Assembly: GCF_024345475.1 (NCBI RefSeq)
Contig: NZ_JAGQBE010000013.1
Location: 1 to 53,464 of the forward strand
DNA from: Cyanobium sp. T1B-Tous
GTDB lineage: Bacteria; Cyanobacteriota; Cyanobacteriia; PCC-6307; Cyanobiaceae
DNA: 53,464 bases
Reading direction: 5' to 3'
The position numbers and the translations under genes were made by a program. Under the pieces are notes generated by a model. It saw only the letters and a program-made list of their open reading frames with translations. It was not told the origin of the DNA and searched no databases. Positions within the stretch are counted from its first letter, which is position 1. The number at the start of each line of letters is the position of its first letter. Shown here piece by piece: positions 26,102 through 36,881 of the stretch.

Positions 26102-29100
26102 TCAGGCGGCCAACAGCGGGGAACTGATCCGGGCCTGAAAATCGGCCGCCGTGAGCGTGTCGAGGGCGGCGCCCACATCTCCCACGCAGAACTGGGGACC
26201 AAGCCGAACGAAACGGGTTTGGTCGGCCTGATGAACCAGGGCCACCACCGGCACCCGATGGCCGGCCTCCTCCTGGGGGGGCTTGTGGCGGTGCAGGCAC
26301 TCCCGCAGCCTGTGCTGGATGGCAATGTCAGCCGCCTGATCGGCCGGCAAATCAACCATCAGCAACTGCAGATCATCGATGGAGCGGCAGTCGTCGACGA
26401 TGAGCTGCACCCGATCATCGCGGCGGTCGACAGAGGCCCACACCAGCAGCCGGGCATCCACCATCAGGTGGTCGGCCAGGCGCGCGTAGCTCTTGGGGAA
26501 CACCACGGCCTCACAGCTGCCGGTGAGATCCTCCAGCTGCAAGACGGCCATCCGATCGCCCTTTCGGGTGGTGACCTGGCGGATTTCGGGCACCATCACC
26601 ACCGCACTCACCTTGGCCTTGTCCGCCATCTCCTCGAGTTGGCCCAGGGCGATCGGTGAGAGCAGCTTCACCTGCCGGGCCAGCTGCTTGAGGGGGTGGT
26701 CCGAGAGATAGAAGCCCACCAGCTCCTTCTCCAACCGCAGTTTCTCGGTGGGCGGGTAGTCGGGCACCGGCGCTGCCTTCGGGGCCGTGCTGAGGTCGGC
26801 TGCCGCGGGGCCCGCGGGGTCGCTGGCGGCGGCACCAGCAAGCAGATCGAAGAGATTGCCTTGACCGCTGGCACGGTCCTTGGCCCGGGACCTGGCCCAG
26901 TCGATCACCAGATCGAGGTCGGCCATCAACTGGGCACGGTTGGCCCTGGGCTCGAGGGCATCGAGGGCACCGGAATGGATTAGGGCCTCCATGGCCCGGC
27001 GGTTGAGCTGCTGACCCGGGATGCGATCACAGAGTTCCGCCAGGCTGTCAAAGGGACCATCCGCCAGGCGGCACTCGATCAACTGCCGAATCGCCCCATC
27101 CCCGAGATTGCGCACGGCCGAGAGGCCGAAAAGGATGCGATCACCAACGGGTGTGAAATCGATGCCGGAGGCATTCACATCTGGAGGCATCACCTCGATG
27201 CCCATGGCGTTGCAATTGGCGATGTAACGCTGCACCTTGGCGCTGTCGCCGGCATTCACGGTGAGCAACGCCGCCATGTAGGCCACCGGATAGTGGGCCT
27301 TGAGGTAGGCGGTTTGATAGGTCACTGCCCCGTAGGCGGTGGAGTGGCTTTTGTTGAAGCAGTATTCAGCAAAGAGCACCATCTGTTCAAACAGAGCTTC
27401 CGCAACCCGTGCCTCCACTCCCCTTTCGGTGGCACCACTCACGAAGAGGCTTTGGTGCTTCTCCATCTCGCTTTTCTTCTTCTTGCCCATCGCCCGCCGC
27501 AACAGGTCGGCTTCACCCAGGGAGTAGCCAGCCAGATCCTGGGCAATTTTCATGATCTGCTCCTGGTAGACCATGATCCCGTAGGTCTCCTTGAGGATCG
27601 GCTCCAGCTTTTCGTGGGCGACGTCAATCGCTTCACGACCATGCTTGCGATTGATGAATTTGGGAATCAGACCCGCGTCCAAGGGGCCTGGTCGGTACAA
27701 GGCCAAAATGGAGGAAATATCTTCCAGGGACGAAGGTTTGAGGTCGCGCACGATCTGGCGCATGCCGCTGGATTCCAACTGAAAAATTCCCTCGAGATCA
27801 CCGCGGGCCAATAGGGCGTAGGTGCCCTCATCGTTGAGAGGAAGATCATCGGGATCCACTCTCACACCGCTGCTCTGCTCCACCAGATCGACGGTCTTAT
27901 CGATCATGGTGAGGTTTTTCAGACCCAGGAAGTCCATCTTCAGCAGGCCCATCGACTCCACGTCTTCCATGAAGTACTGGGTGATCACCTGGCCGTCGTT
28001 GTTGCGCTGCAGGGGCACCAATTGATCGAGGGGCTCGGCGGCAATCACCACACCGGCGGCATGCACGCCAAAGGTCTTGTTGGTTCCCTCGATGCGCATG
28101 GCCATATCCACCCAGCGCTTGACCACTGGGTCTTTCTCATACTTCTCGCGAAACTCAGGCGCCGGCGATTCGGCGCCGATCATCTCCTTGAGTTTGGCGG
28201 GTTTGCCCCGCACCACGGGAATCAGCTTGGCCAGCCGATCGGCATCGCCATAGGGAATGTCGAGCACCCGTGCCACATCCTTGAGCACGGCCTTCGAGGT
28301 CATGCGGTTGAAGGTGATGATCTGGGCTACCTTCTCTTCGCCATAGCGCTGGGTGACGTAGTCGATCACCTCGCCACGGCGCTCGATGCAGAAGTCGGTG
28401 TCAATATCCGGCATCGACTTGCGCTCCGGGTTGAGAAAGCGCTCAAAGAGCAGCCCATTGGTAACCGGGTCGATATTGGTGATGCCAAGGGCGTAGGCCA
28501 CCAACGAGCCCGCCGCCGATCCCCGGCCAGGCCCCACCGGAATGCCGTTCTCCCGCGCAAACCGGATGTAGTCCCACACCACGAGGAAGTACGTGGGGAA
28601 GCCCATCTGCTCCATCACCTGCAGCTCAAAAGCCAGGCGCTCCCCATACTCCGGCTCAAACGGCACAGCGCTGTCCAGGTGCAGGCGATCCCGCAGGCCC
28701 AGTTCCGCCACTTCGGTGAGATAGCTCACCGGGGTGTGGCCCGCGGGAATGGGGAAACGGGGCATCTGGTAGCGGCCGAGGATGTCATAGGCCTCCACCT
28801 TCTCGGCTACACGGGCGGTATTCGCCACCGCCCGAGCAATCACGGTCTCGGGCAGGTGATCACCAAACAGGGCCAGCATCTCAGCTTCGCCCTTGATGTA
28901 TTCGGTGCCGGTGTAGCGCAGCCGTTTCTCATCGCTGATCAGCTTGCCGGTGAGCACGCAGAGCAGCGCGTCGTGGGCCTCCACATCGTTGGCGCTGAGG
29001 TAGTGGGCGTCGTTGGTGGCGATCAGCTCAATGCCCAGCTCCGCGCCGATGCGGGCGATCTCGGTGTTAACAATGCGATCTTCAATGCCGCCATGGTCCT

Positions 29101-29632
29101 GGATCTCCAGGTAGAAGTCGTCGCCGAAGGTCTGCTGATACCAACCGGCCACCTCCCTGGCCACCTCGGGCCGCCCCCTCAGGATGGCCTGGGGAATCTC
29201 ACCCCCCAGGCAGGCGGTGGCCACGATCAGCCCTTCGCTGTACTGGGCCAGCAGCTGCTTGTCGATGCAGGCCCGGGCAAAGATTCCCCGGCCACGCATG
29301 CCGCGAAGGTGGCTGATGCTGGTGAGCTTCACCAGGTTGCGATAGCCCACCGCATTCTTGGCCAGCACCACCAGGTGGTAGCGCTTCTCTTTTTTCTGCT
29401 GGGGATCATCAATGGAGCCATTGATGACATACATCTCGTTGCCGATGATCGGCTTGATTCCAGCCTTGGTGCAGAGCTTCAGCAACTCGATGGCGCCGTA
29501 CATGACGCCGTGGTCGGTGAGGGCCAGGGCTGGCATGCCGAGCGCAACGGCCCGCTCCACCATGGCCGGCAGCTGACTGGCCCCATCCAGGAGGCTGTAG
29601 TCGCTGTGGTTGTGGAGTGGAACGAAGGCCAA
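26102..29632 (-). CDS. dnaE: DNA polymerase III alpha subunit
   Basis: This 1176-aa replicative polymerase has an N-terminal PHP domain ([13 protein letters not shown]), the palm catalytic acids in MPDIDTDFC near residue 408, and NKSHSTAYG. Helix-hairpin-helix and OB-fold regions lie toward the C-terminus ([23 protein letters not shown], split by loops). The frame is continuous: there is no intein and no split as in many other cyanobacteria. About 110 bases separate it from gatA; I see no certain promoter there. Confidence 0.97.
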   Translation of the reverse strand: MAFVPLHNHSDYSLLDGASQLPAMVERAVALGMPALALTDHGVMYGAIELLKLCTKAGIKPIIGNEMYVINGSIDDPQQKKEKRYHLVVLAKNAVGYRNLVKLTSISHLRGMRGRGIFARACIDKQLLAQYSEGLIVATACLGGEIPQAILRGRPEVAREVAGWYQQTFGDDFYLEIQDHGGIEDRIVNTEIARIGAELGIELIATNDAHYLSANDVEAHDALLCVLTGKLISDEKRLRYTGTEYIKGEAEMLALFGDHLPETVIARAVANTARVAEKVEAYDILGRYQMPRFPIPAGHTPVSYLTEVAELGLRDRLHLDSAVPFEPEYGERLAFELQVMEQMGFPTYFLVVWDYIRFARENGIPVGPGRGSAAGSLVAYALGITNIDPVTNGLLFERFLNPERKSMPDIDTDFCIERRGEVIDYVTQRYGEEKVAQIITFNRMTSKAVLKDVARVLDIPYGDADRLAKLIPVVRGKPAKLKEMIGAESPAPEFREKYEKDPVVKRWVDMAMRIEGTNKTFGVHAAGVVIAAEPLDQLVPLQRNNDGQVITQYFMEDVESMGLLKMDFLGLKNLTMIDKTVDLVEQSSGVRVDPDDLPLNDEGTYALLARGDLEGIFQLESSGMRQIVRDLKPSSLEDISSILALYRPGPLDAGLIPKFINRKHGREAIDVAHEKLEPILKETYGIMVYQEQIMKIAQDLAGYSLGEADLLRRAMGKKKKSEMEKHQSLFVSGATERGVEARVAEALFEQMVLFAEYCFNKSHSTAYGAVTYQTAYLKAHYPVAYMAALLTVNAGDSAKVQRYIANCNAMGIEVMPPDVNASGIDFTPVGDRILFGLSAVRNLGDGAIRQLIECRLADGPFDSLAELCDRIPGQQLNRRAMEALIHSGALDALEPRANRAQLMADLDLVIDWARSRAKDRASGQGNLFDLLAGAAASDPAGPAAADLSTAPKAAPVPDYPPTEKLRLEKELVGFYLSDHPLKQLARQVKLLSPIALGQLEEMADKAKVSAVVMVPEIRQVTTRKGDRMAVLQLEDLTGSCEAVVFPKSYARLADHLMVDARLLVWASVDRRDDRVQLIVDDCRSIDDLQLLMVDLPADQAADIAIQHRLRECLHRHKPPQEEAGHRVPVVALVHQADQTRFVRLGPQFCVGDVGAALDTLTAADFQARISSPLLAA

Positions 29633-29743
29633 GGAGCGAGACGGCCGGGGGGCGCCAAAGGCTGGTTCAGGCTAGGCGACGACGCAAGATCCAGTGTGCT
29701 GGCCCACAGGAAACGCAGAACATGCACCAGATCTAGGGCTCGC

Positions 29744-31204
29744 CTAGGGAACCAACTCAGCTGTGGGGCGAGCCTCCATGACCCGGGCCGCCTGCTCGTA
29801 GTGGTGGGCCACCTGGAGCAGACGCGGCTCCTCCAGCACGCCCGTGATCAGCTGCAGACCGATGGGCAGACCCTGCAGGTCGAAGCCGCAGGGAAGGCTG
29901 ATTGCCGGCAAACCGGCCATGTTGGCGGGAATGGTCAGCAGGTCGGCCAGGTACATGGCGAGGGGGTCCTCCGCATGGGCACCAAAGCCAAAGGCGGTGG
30001 TGGGGGAGGTGGGCGTCAGCAGCACATCGACCGCCTCGAACGCCCGGTCGAAGTCGCGGCGGATCAGGGTGCGAACCTGCTGGGCTTTCTTGTAGTAGGC
30101 ATCCACGTACCCGGCTGAGAGGGCGTAGGTGCCGATCAGGATGCGGCGCTGCACCTCATCGCCAAAGCCCTCCGCCCGGCTGCGGGCCGTCATCTCGGCC
30201 AGGCTGGCCGCATCCGGCGAGCGGTAGCCGTATTTGACGCCGTCGTATCGGGCCAGGTTGGCCGACGCCTCCGATGGGGCGATGACGTAGTAGGTGGCGA
30301 TGCCATCGTTGAACCGGGGGCAACTCACCTCCACCAGCTCGCAGCCCAGGGCTTCCAGCTGGGCCGCCGCCGCCATCACCGACGCCTTCACCTGGGGATC
30401 GAGCCCTTCGGCCTCGAAGCACTCGCGCACAATCCCCACCCGCAGCCCAGCCACCGGCTGCTGCAGGGCGGCGCGGTAGTCGGGCACCGGGGCCTTGAGG
30501 CAGGTGGCATCGCGGGGGTCAGCGCCGGCGATCACCTGCAGCAGTTCGGCCGCATCGGCCACGCTGGTGGTGAAGGGACCCACCTGGTCGAGGGAGCTGG
30601 CGAAGGCCACCAGGCCGTAGCGACTGACGCGGCCGTAGGTGGGCTTCAGACCGACCACACCGCAAAAGGCAGCGGGCTGGCGAATCGAGCCGCCGGTGTC
30701 GGATCCGAGGGAGGCCAGGCACTCGCCGGCGGCCACCGCGGCGGCACTGCCACCGGAGCTGCCACCGGGCACTTTGTCCGGATTCCAGGGGTTGCGGCTC
30801 GGGCCAAAGGCCGAGGTCTCGGTGGAGCTGCCCATGGCGAACTCGTCGAGATTGGTCTTGCCGAGCAGCACACCGCCGGCCTGCCAGAGGCGCTCGGTGA
30901 CCGTGCTCTCGTAGGGAGGCACGAAGTGCTCCAGCATCCGGCTGGAACAGGTGGTGGCCACCCCCTTGGTGCAGAGGTTGTCCTTGATGGCCAGGGGAAT
31001 TCCCGCCAGGGCAGGCAGGGCTTCACCGGCAGCCCGGCGGGCATCGATGCGATCGGCATCGGCCCGGGCCCGCTCCGCCGTCACCTCCAGAAAGGCGTGG
31101 ACGGTGGAATCCACCGCAGCAATGCGGGCCAGGTGGTGATCCGTGAGCTCCCGGGCCGACACGTCGCCCCTGCTCAGTTGATCACGCCATTCGGCGATCC
31201 CCAT
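29744..31204 (-). CDS. gatA: Glutamyl-tRNA(Gln) amidotransferase subunit A
   Basis: The 486-aa amidase-signature enzyme has the Ser-cis-Ser-Lys triad: Lys74 ([10 protein letters not shown]), Ser149 ([15 protein letters not shown]) and Ser173 ([14 protein letters not shown]). With GatB and GatC it converts misacylated Glu-tRNA(Gln) to Gln-tRNA(Gln), the only route to Gln-tRNA in cyanobacteria. The start [20 protein letters not shown] is standard. It lies in the minus-strand run between DUF1816 and dnaE. Confidence 0.96.
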   Translation of the reverse strand: MGIAEWRDQLSRGDVSARELTDHHLARIAAVDSTVHAFLEVTAERARADADRIDARRAAGEALPALAGIPLAIKDNLCTKGVATTCSSRMLEHFVPPYESTVTERLWQAGGVLLGKTNLDEFAMGSSTETSAFGPSRNPWNPDKVPGGSSGGSAAAVAAGECLASLGSDTGGSIRQPAAFCGVVGLKPTYGRVSRYGLVAFASSLDQVGPFTTSVADAAELLQVIAGADPRDATCLKAPVPDYRAALQQPVAGLRVGIVRECFEAEGLDPQVKASVMAAAAQLEALGCELVEVSCPRFNDGIATYYVIAPSEASANLARYDGVKYGYRSPDAASLAEMTARSRAEGFGDEVQRRILIGTYALSAGYVDAYYKKAQQVRTLIRRDFDRAFEAVDVLLTPTSPTTAFGFGAHAEDPLAMYLADLLTIPANMAGLPAISLPCGFDLQGLPIGLQLITGVLEEPRLLQVAHHYEQAARVMEARPTAELVP

Positions 31205-31245
31205 CCACCCGATTGCCAGTTGGTCTGGACGCTATCAGCCGACCC

Positions 31246-31488
31246 TCATCCACCGAACTCGGTGAGGGGTTCACCCCGCCGGGTGCGCAGCACCCGGTGC
31301 TCCAGGGATCCAGGAGATTCGGCCTGAATGTCGGCCAGGAAGGCAGGCAGGTGGCTGTCGAGCGTGCCACGACGCACGAAGGGGCCAAACCAGTAGACCG
31401 CATCGGGAGAATGCGTCTCCACCCGCGCCCACCAAGCCAGGCCCAGACCATTGGCGCAGCTGCGCACGGGCCACAGCAAGGGATTCAT
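31246..31488 (-). CDS. DUF1816 family protein
   Basis: The 80-aa product contains LAWWARVETHSPDAVYWFGPFVRR followed by LPAFLADIQAESPGSLEHRVL in separate blocks. This matches DUF1816, a small cyanobacterial family whose C-terminal part helps distinguish it from the related CpcD-like linker domain. Function is unknown. A perfect 7-bp inverted repeat (31519-31534) lies between it and rlmB but has no T-run. It lies between rlmB and gatA on the same strand. Confidence 0.85.
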   Translation of the reverse strand: MNPLLWPVRSCANGLGLAWWARVETHSPDAVYWFGPFVRRGTLDSHLPAFLADIQAESPGSLEHRVLRTRRGEPLTEFGG

Positions 31489-31549
31489 GGGGCGGGGGCA
31501 GGAATGCCTGCATTCTGCCCGGCCCGAGGGCCGGAAGGTACGGAGAGGC

Positions 31550-33223
31550 TCACAACTGAATGTCTCCCCAGAACCCGGGAGCGCGCGCCGGGCTCAGGCC
31601 CAGGTCCACCTCGGAGTCCACTGGGACATCGGCTGGGGGGGGTGCCGTGGGCTCGCCCAGCACCATCGGCTCCACCGACTCCTCCGGTTCGGCTTCAACA
31701 TCGATCTCCGGCTCGGTGATGGGGCCCAGGGAGGCCATCCCCTCGACCTCCATCCCATCGACCTCTATCCCATCAACCTCGGTATCGGGAGCGCTGGCCG
31801 AGGCGGCCGGAGCAGGGAGCTGGGGCCTCACGAGCCGCGGGGCCGGCTGGGATCCGCTGAGCCCCTTCATCCAGCCACGACGCGCCACCTCATAGAGGAG
31901 TAGGGCGGTGGCCACGGAGGCGTTGAGGCTGGGGGTCGCCCCCCGCAGGGGAATGCGCACCAGCTGGTCGCAGTTGCGACGGGTCAGCATGGAGAGTCCA
32001 TCACCCTCCGAGCCGGTCACGATCACCAGTGGCCCTTCCAGATCCACCTCTTCCAGGCTGACGGTGCCCTCCGCCGCCAGGCCCACAATCCGATACCCCT
32101 CCTGCTTGAGGGTGTCGAGGGCGCGGTTGAGGTTGACCACGCGGGCGACGGGAAGGTGCTCCAGGGCGCCGGCCGCCACCTTGGCGACCGAGCCGGTGAG
32201 ACCAGCACTACGGCGTTGGGGCAGCACCAATCCATGGGCACCGAGGGCCTCGGCGCTGCGCACGATGGCCCCCAGGTTCTGAGGGTCCGTGAGGCCGTCT
32301 ACCGCCATCAGCAGCGGGGGTTCGCCGATGCTGGCGCACCCCTCGATCAGGGTTGGGAGGTCGAGGGTCTCAGCGGCAGCGGTTTGCAGGGCGATGCCCT
32401 GGTGCACCGCACCACCGGTGAGTTGTCCCAGCCGCGCCCAGGTGACCTCCTCCACCAACACACCGGACGACTTCGCCTCCCGCAGCAATTGCAGAAATTT
32501 GGGGCTGAAGCGCATCTCCGGCGTGCACCACACCCGGTGAATCGGCCGGCCACTCTCCAGGGCGGCCTGGGCCGGGTGGCGTCCCCAGATCAGGTCCGTG
32601 CTGGGGTCAACGCTGTGGCGCTCGGCCTCACCAGAGGGCGGGAGGCTGTCGGCATCCACGATCAGGGGCTTGGGCGCGAAGCGGCCCGGGCCCCCACGGG
32701 AACCTTCAAACCGAGATCCTTCAAACCGGGATCCTCCAAAACGGCCCCCTTCAGAACGGCCCCCGGTGGGGCGGCCTCCCTCGAATCGGCGCCCCTGGGG
32801 ACGGCCACCCCCGAAGCGGCTTCCGTCCGGGCGCCCCCGCTCAAAGCGGCCCCCCTCCGGACGACCGCGCTCAAAACGGCCTGCCTCAGGACGACCTGCA
32901 TCGGGACGGCCTGCATCGGGACGGCCTGCCTCAAACCGGGGCCGCTCGGGCCGGCCACCCTCAATCCGACGGACATCGGGCCGGCGGCCCACGGGACGGC
33001 CCCCATCCCCGCGACGGGCCTGGGGCCTCCGGTCGTAGGGCTTGCTGTCGAGCGGAGGGCGTTCGCCCCGGCTGCTGGATCGATCACTACTCCCCTCCCG
33101 GCGCGGCTGCTCGCCATCGCGTCGCCATTCGGGCTTGGGACCACTGAAGCGGGGGGGGCGTCCAGCCCCGCGGCCCCCGGCCCCCGTCCGCTTGTCCGGA
33201 CGGCGTTCAAATCGTGGGCTCAT
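31550..33223 (-). CDS. rlmB: 23S rRNA (guanosine-2'-O-)-methyltransferase RlmB with long disordered ends
   Basis: The 557-aa product is much longer than the usual ~250 aa. Residues 1-180 are Arg/Gly-rich and include 18 pentapeptide units (90-179). Residues 211-465 form the SpoU domain: LIWGRHPAQAALESGRPIHR, DGLTDPQNLGAIVRSAEALGA and the C-terminal knot GSEGDGLSM with IPLRGATPSLNASVATALLLYE. The last ~90 residues are acidic and Pro-rich. RlmB methylates G2251 in the ribosomal P loop. Context with mrnC upstream is common for this enzyme. A basic N-terminus and acidic tail could interact, but that is inference. Confidence 0.93.
   Translation of the reverse strand: MSPRFERRPDKRTGAGGRGAGRPPRFSGPKPEWRRDGEQPRREGSSDRSSSRGERPPLDSKPYDRRPQARRGDGGRPVGRRPDVRRIEGGRPERPRFEAGRPDAGRPDAGRPEAGRFERGRPEGGRFERGRPDGSRFGGGRPQGRRFEGGRPTGGRSEGGRFGGSRFEGSRFEGSRGGPGRFAPKPLIVDADSLPPSGEAERHSVDPSTDLIWGRHPAQAALESGRPIHRVWCTPEMRFSPKFLQLLREAKSSGVLVEEVTWARLGQLTGGAVHQGIALQTAAAETLDLPTLIEGCASIGEPPLLMAVDGLTDPQNLGAIVRSAEALGAHGLVLPQRRSAGLTGSVAKVAAGALEHLPVARVVNLNRALDTLKQEGYRIVGLAAEGTVSLEEVDLEGPLVIVTGSEGDGLSMLTRRNCDQLVRIPLRGATPSLNASVATALLLYEVARRGWMKGLSGSQPAPRLVRPQLPAPAASASAPDTEVDGIEVDGMEVEGMASLGPITEPEIDVEAEPEESVEPMVLGEPTAPPPADVPVDSEVDLGLSPARAPGFWGDIQL
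32687..32956 (-). repeat. 18-copy 15-bp coding repeat within rlmB
   Basis: Residues 90-179 of RlmB fall into 18 consecutive five-residue units of the form (G/S)R(P/F)(D/E/G)(A/G/R), for example GRPDA twice in a row, GRFER twice, and SRFEG twice. The DNA is correspondingly periodic at 15 bp, with some units nearly identical, indicating growth by slippage or unequal exchange. Confidence 0.9.
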
Positions 33224-33238
33224 GGCGTTTCCCGCTGG

Positions 33239-33682
33239 TTATGGATCGATCTCCTTCAAGTGATCTAGCAGCTCGGCCAACCGGGGCGGGTCGTGGAGAA
33301 ACAGCCAGCCGAGCAAAGCCTCGAAGCCGGTGGCCTGGCCATAGGCCGCCGCGTCCCCCCGACGGGGGCCCCGTCCGGCCCGGTTTCGCCCCCGCCGCAC
33401 CAGGTCCCGTTCGGCCTCGTGGAGCACCGAATCGAGGCATTCCAGCGCCTTGGCCTGGGCATCGGCGCGCACCGCCTGCACCACCTCCTGATGGAGGGTC
33501 TGGGACCGGGCGGGCCGCCGACAGCGCTGCAACCGCTGGTGCAGTTCCCACACCGCATCCCCCAGCCAGGCGAGCTGGACGGGGCCCAGGTCGCCGCTGG
33601 GGGGCTGGCGAGGCAACCCGGTCAGCCAGCTGGTTGCGGCCCCGGAGCCACCGTCAACCCGCTCAGGCAGCGAGGTTGCCAA
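33239..33682 (-). CDS. mrnC: Mini-ribonuclease III
   Basis: The 147-aa product is a lone RNase III catalytic domain: LGPVQLAWLGDAVWELHQR (catalytic Asp42 region), then ATGFEALLGWLFLHDPPRLAELL. No double-stranded RNA-binding domain follows, which defines Mini-III. In Bacillus it matures 23S rRNA ends. TTG 33682 is the first start and overlaps the STAS gene by 20 bases. Its position directly upstream of rlmB matches the arrangement in other bacteria. Confidence 0.9.
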   Translation of the reverse strand: MATSLPERVDGGSGAATSWLTGLPRQPPSGDLGPVQLAWLGDAVWELHQRLQRCRRPARSQTLHQEVVQAVRADAQAKALECLDSVLHEAERDLVRRGRNRAGRGPRRGDAAAYGQATGFEALLGWLFLHDPPRLAELLDHLKEIDP

Positions 33683-34007
33683 GGGCGGTGTCGAGATCGG
33701 GCTGGAGATGCAGGAAGTCCTCGAGGCGCACCAGTTTCACGGTCTGCACCACCCGGGCATTGCCCACCACCAGAAACTGTTGCTGGTCGGTGTTGCACTG
33801 CTTGGCCAGCTGCACCAGGGCCCCCAGGCCAGAGGAGTCGATGAAGTCGATATGGCTCAGATCGATCACCAGGGGCTGCCCCATCCCGCGGTGGGAGGCG
33901 ATGAAGTCACCAAACTGCTTATCGGAGTAGGCATCCAGCTGGCCGGTGAACCGGAACAGCTGGCAGTGGGCCTGCTGCTCGAAGCCCCCTCGCAGGGACA
34001 CCGTCAA
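33663..34007 (-). CDS. STAS-domain anti-sigma factor antagonist
   Basis: From TTG 34007 the product is 114 aa with the full STAS fold: LRGGFEQ, QLFRFTGQLDAYSDKQF and the phosphorylation loop IDLSHIDFIDSSGLGALVQLA (Ser58/Ser59, quoted in part). NTDQQQFLVVGNARVVQTV follows. Such proteins bind RsbW-like kinases when unphosphorylated and release a sigma factor. An ATG at 34109 would add 34 Cys-rich residues that do not look like the family. It lies between carA and mrnC; an RsbW-like gene is at 2184. Confidence 0.9.
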   Translation of the reverse strand: MTVSLRGGFEQQAHCQLFRFTGQLDAYSDKQFGDFIASHRGMGQPLVIDLSHIDFIDSSGLGALVQLAKQCNTDQQQFLVVGNARVVQTVKLVRLEDFLHLQPDLDTALGNLAA

Positions 34008-34130
34008 TCGCTGCAGGTCTTGAATGGCTCCAGCCCTCGATCCGTTCTGGGCCGAAGTGTAGAGAGCAATTTTGTCGCTGCAGCAGTCGCAACAAAACTG
34101 CGACAGCACGCCAACCCATCGGGGCCAAGC

Positions 34131-35294
34131 TCAGCGGCGTGAGGCCATCAGGGCCGTGAAGCGGGCGAAGTGGTGATCGGCGTCGTGGGGTCCCGGACTG
34201 GCCTCCGGGTGGTACTGCACCCCGAAGACCGGGGCGTGCCGCATCTCCAGGGCAGCCACGGTGCGGTCGTTGAGATTGAGGTGGGTCACCCGCACCCGAT
34301 CGGCCGGCAACGACTCCGCGTCCAAGGCAAAACCATGGTTCTGGCTGGTGATCTCCACCTGGCCAGGGCTGCCGCAGGGATGGTTGAGGCCGCGATGGCC
34401 GTAGCCGAGCTTGAAGGTGCGTCCGCCGAGGGCCAGGCCGAGGATCTGGTGCCCGAGGCAGATGCCGAACACCGGCAGGTCGTTCTGGGCCAGCAACCCC
34501 CGGGCCAGGTCGATGCCACTGCTGACGGCAGACGGATCTCCAGGGCCGTTCGAGAGGAACACCCCCTCGGGGCTATGGCTGAGCACCTGGTCGAGGCTGG
34601 CATCGGCCGGCAACACCGTGACGTCACAGCCGTGGGCCACCAAGCGCTCCAGGATGGCCCGCTTGATGCCGAAATCGATCGCCACGACGCGGTAAGGGCG
34701 TTCGGGGTTGACCTGCAGCCGGGTGTCGAAGCTGGCTCCGCAGGTCTGGGACCAGTGGTAGGGCTCGCGGGTCGTGACCTGGGCCGCCAGGTTGAGCCCC
34801 TGCATCGAGGGGGCCGAGCGCACCTGGGCAAGCAGCTCTGCCGGCGGGGTGCCGTCGGTGCTGATGGCCCCGTTGAGGGCACCACCCTCCCGCAGGTGCC
34901 GCACCAGGGCCCGGGTGTCGACGGACCGGATGCCGACCACCCCGTGCTGGGTCAACCAGGCCTCCAAATCGCCTTGCGAGCGCCAGTTGCTGGCCCTTGG
35001 GGACAGCTGGCGGGCAATGACGCCACGCACATGGGGACGGTCAGCCTCCTGATCGTCCGGATTCACGCCGGTATTGCCGAGCTCGGGATAGGTGAAGGTG
35101 ACCAGCTGACCGGAGTAGCTGGGGTCCGTCATCACCTCCTGATACCCGGTCATGCCGGTGTTGAAGACCACCTCCCCGATGGCCGTGCCGCGGGCGCCAA
35201 AGGCCTCCCCCCGCAACACCGTGCCATCGGCCAGCACCAACAGGGCAGTGGCAGAGGGCTCGCTCACGGGATCCAGCACAGTTGGGGCGATCAT
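34131..35294 (-). CDS. carA: Carbamoyl-phosphate synthase small subunit
   Basis: The 387-aa product has the N-terminal CarA domain ([21 protein letters not shown], quoted in part) and a C-terminal class I glutamine amidotransferase with nucleophile Cys in [17 protein letters not shown] and the His-Glu pair in [12 protein letters not shown]. It supplies ammonia from glutamine to CarB for arginine and pyrimidine synthesis. Its ATG overlaps the trpD stop by four bases (ATGA), so the two are coupled. Confidence 0.96.
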   Translation of the reverse strand: MIAPTVLDPVSEPSATALLVLADGTVLRGEAFGARGTAIGEVVFNTGMTGYQEVMTDPSYSGQLVTFTYPELGNTGVNPDDQEADRPHVRGVIARQLSPRASNWRSQGDLEAWLTQHGVVGIRSVDTRALVRHLREGGALNGAISTDGTPPAELLAQVRSAPSMQGLNLAAQVTTREPYHWSQTCGASFDTRLQVNPERPYRVVAIDFGIKRAILERLVAHGCDVTVLPADASLDQVLSHSPEGVFLSNGPGDPSAVSSGIDLARGLLAQNDLPVFGICLGHQILGLALGGRTFKLGYGHRGLNHPCGSPGQVEITSQNHGFALDAESLPADRVRVTHLNLNDRTVAALEMRHAPVFGVQYHPEASPGPHDADHHFARFTALMASRR

Positions 35295-36334
35295 CCCGCA
35301 GCGGGGGCGGGCAAGGCGACGCGGAGGCGCTCCAGGGCGCTCCAGGCCTGGCCAGAGGCCAACGCTTGGCGGGCCTGATCCAGTCCCTCCGCCACGCTGT
35401 CGGCCCGGCCAGCCGCCCACAGCACCAGGGCCGCATTCAGGGCCACCACATCGGCTTGGGCCTGGCTTCCGCGACCCTGGAGCACCGCCTCGAGAATCGT
35501 TCGATTGGCGGAGAGATCCCCCCCGGCCAGCGCTTCGATCGGGGCCCGTTGCAAGCCCAGGGCCTCCGGATCAAGCTGGTCGGCCCGTACCGAGCCGGCC
35601 TCCACCAGGCGCAGGGCATTCACCCCGGCCAGGGAAGCCTCATCGAGGCCCCCATGGCCGTGCACCACCACGGCCCGGCGCAGACCGAGGCGAGCCAGGG
35701 CCTCGGCCATGGGATCGAGCAGGTCGGCCCGGGCCACACCCAGCACCTGGGCATCGGGGCGCAGGGGGTTCACCAGGGGGCCGAGCAGGTTGAACACCGT
35801 GCGCACGCCGAGGGTGCGCCGCAGGGGGGCCAGACCCACCAGGGCCGGATGCCAGCCCGGGGCGAACAGAAAGGTGAGCCCCGCCTGGGGCAGGGCCGCC
35901 ACCACCTGCTCCTGGGGAGCGAGGAGATGAATGCCCAGGGCTTCGAGCACGTCCGCCGATCCCACCCGGCCACTGGCACTGCGGTTGCCGTGCTTGGCCA
36001 CATGGGCTCCACAGGCGGCGGCCACAAAGGCCACAGCGGTGGAGATGTTGAAGCTGTCGGCCCCATCACCGCCGGTGCCGCAGGTGTCGACCAGGTCGAG
36101 GTCAGGCCGGGCCCCGGGCAAGGGGCAGGCCTCACGCAGCACCTGGGCCATGGCGGCCAGTTCCACGCCGTTGACGCCCTTGGCACGCAGGGCGGCCAGC
36201 AGGGCTCCGGTGAGCACGGGATCAATCTGCTCGTCCAGCCAGCCCCGCATCAGGGCCGTGGCCTGCTCCTCCATGAGCGGCGTGCCGTTGAGCAGTTGCT
36301 CCAGCAGGGCAGGCCACGATTGGGCTTGGAGCAT
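35291..36334 (-). CDS. trpD: Anthranilate phosphoribosyltransferase
   Basis: The 347-aa product has the PRPP-binding [17 protein letters not shown] (GTGGD at 86-90), [21 protein letters not shown] (quoted in part) and [12 protein letters not shown]. It joins anthranilate to PRPP in tryptophan synthesis. Met 36334 ([15 protein letters not shown]) is chosen; the frame upstream to 36406 is unlike the family. No trp leader or attenuator is apparent in the 55 bases before the upstream terminator. Confidence 0.96.
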   Translation of the reverse strand: MLQAQSWPALLEQLLNGTPLMEEQATALMRGWLDEQIDPVLTGALLAALRAKGVNGVELAAMAQVLREACPLPGARPDLDLVDTCGTGGDGADSFNISTAVAFVAAACGAHVAKHGNRSASGRVGSADVLEALGIHLLAPQEQVVAALPQAGLTFLFAPGWHPALVGLAPLRRTLGVRTVFNLLGPLVNPLRPDAQVLGVARADLLDPMAEALARLGLRRAVVVHGHGGLDEASLAGVNALRLVEAGSVRADQLDPEALGLQRAPIEALAGGDLSANRTILEAVLQGRGSQAQADVVALNAALVLWAAGRADSVAEGLDQARQALASGQAWSALERLRVALPAPAAG

Positions 36335-36389
36335 GGCAGGAGGTTTCAGAGGGCAGTGACGAATCCGGGGGCCAGCAAGGGGGGCCAGT

Positions 36390-36418
36390 AAAAAGCCCGG
36401 GTGCAAAGCACGCCGGGC
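36390..36418 (-). terminator. Rho-independent terminator after the DUF3288 gene
   Basis: On the minus strand GCCCGG, a C bulge and GTGC pair with GCAC and CCGGGC around a TTT loop, followed by five T. It lies 70 bases past the DUF3288 stop and separates that gene from trpD. Confidence 0.85.
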
Positions 36419-36487
36419 CGGGTGATGGGGACGCTTCCACTATCACCCGAAGAGGGTGAAATTGGCGATGCCCAGGGGACATTTCGT

Positions 36488-36805
36488 TTAGGCCTGCTCC
36501 TGATCGGCGGTGTCGAAGCTGGATCCGACGGCCTCGGCCGCCACCGGCGCGGGCCGATACCCCCCCTCCCAGATGCTGCGGGTGCGCGCGTGCAGGTCCT
36601 GCCGCGTCAGGCCCCACAGCCGCAGGGCCTTGGCGAGATCGGCGCTGAGGTCGTGGGCCCCGGGAAATCCCTCGTAGCGCATCAGCAGCCGGGCCGCATC
36701 CACGAGGTGATCGTCCGCCGGCACCTCGGCGGCGAGCAGGCGATCCACCACATCCCGATCAATGGCATAGAGAGGATGACTCTGGTCGGGGTTGCCGGTG
36801 TCCAT
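36488..36805 (-). CDS. DUF3288 family protein
   Basis: The 105-aa product reads MDTGNPDQSHPLYAIDRDVV, then LVDAARLLMRYEGFPGAHDLSADLAKALRLWGL in blocks, matching the small cyanobacterial DUF3288 family of unknown function. It is soluble and helical. Met 36805 is the family-like start. The gene is divergent from the ABC transporter and ends before a strong terminator. Confidence 0.85.
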   Translation of the reverse strand: MDTGNPDQSHPLYAIDRDVVDRLLAAEVPADDHLVDAARLLMRYEGFPGAHDLSADLAKALRLWGLTRQDLHARTRSIWEGGYRPAPVAAEAVGSSFDTADQEQA

Positions 36806-36881
36806 GGCAGGGCCGCTCGGGGCCCCCAGCCTGCCGGAAAAGCCGCTCCCTAGGTTGGGGGTTCCTGTGAACCCGGCCCCG

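Noticed and set aside
28022-30118. 698-codon open frame on the plus strand
   Set aside because: It lies opposite dnaE and gatA, is His/Gly/Leu-rich with no motif, and is a codon shadow of GC-rich genes.
31519-31534. Hairpin between rlmB and DUF1816 as a terminator
   Set aside because: A perfect 7-bp stem exists but neither strand has a following T-run.
36335-36389. Tryptophan attenuator before trpD
   Set aside because: No leader peptide with Trp codons or alternative hairpins is seen; the nearby hairpin terminates the upstream DUF3288 gene.
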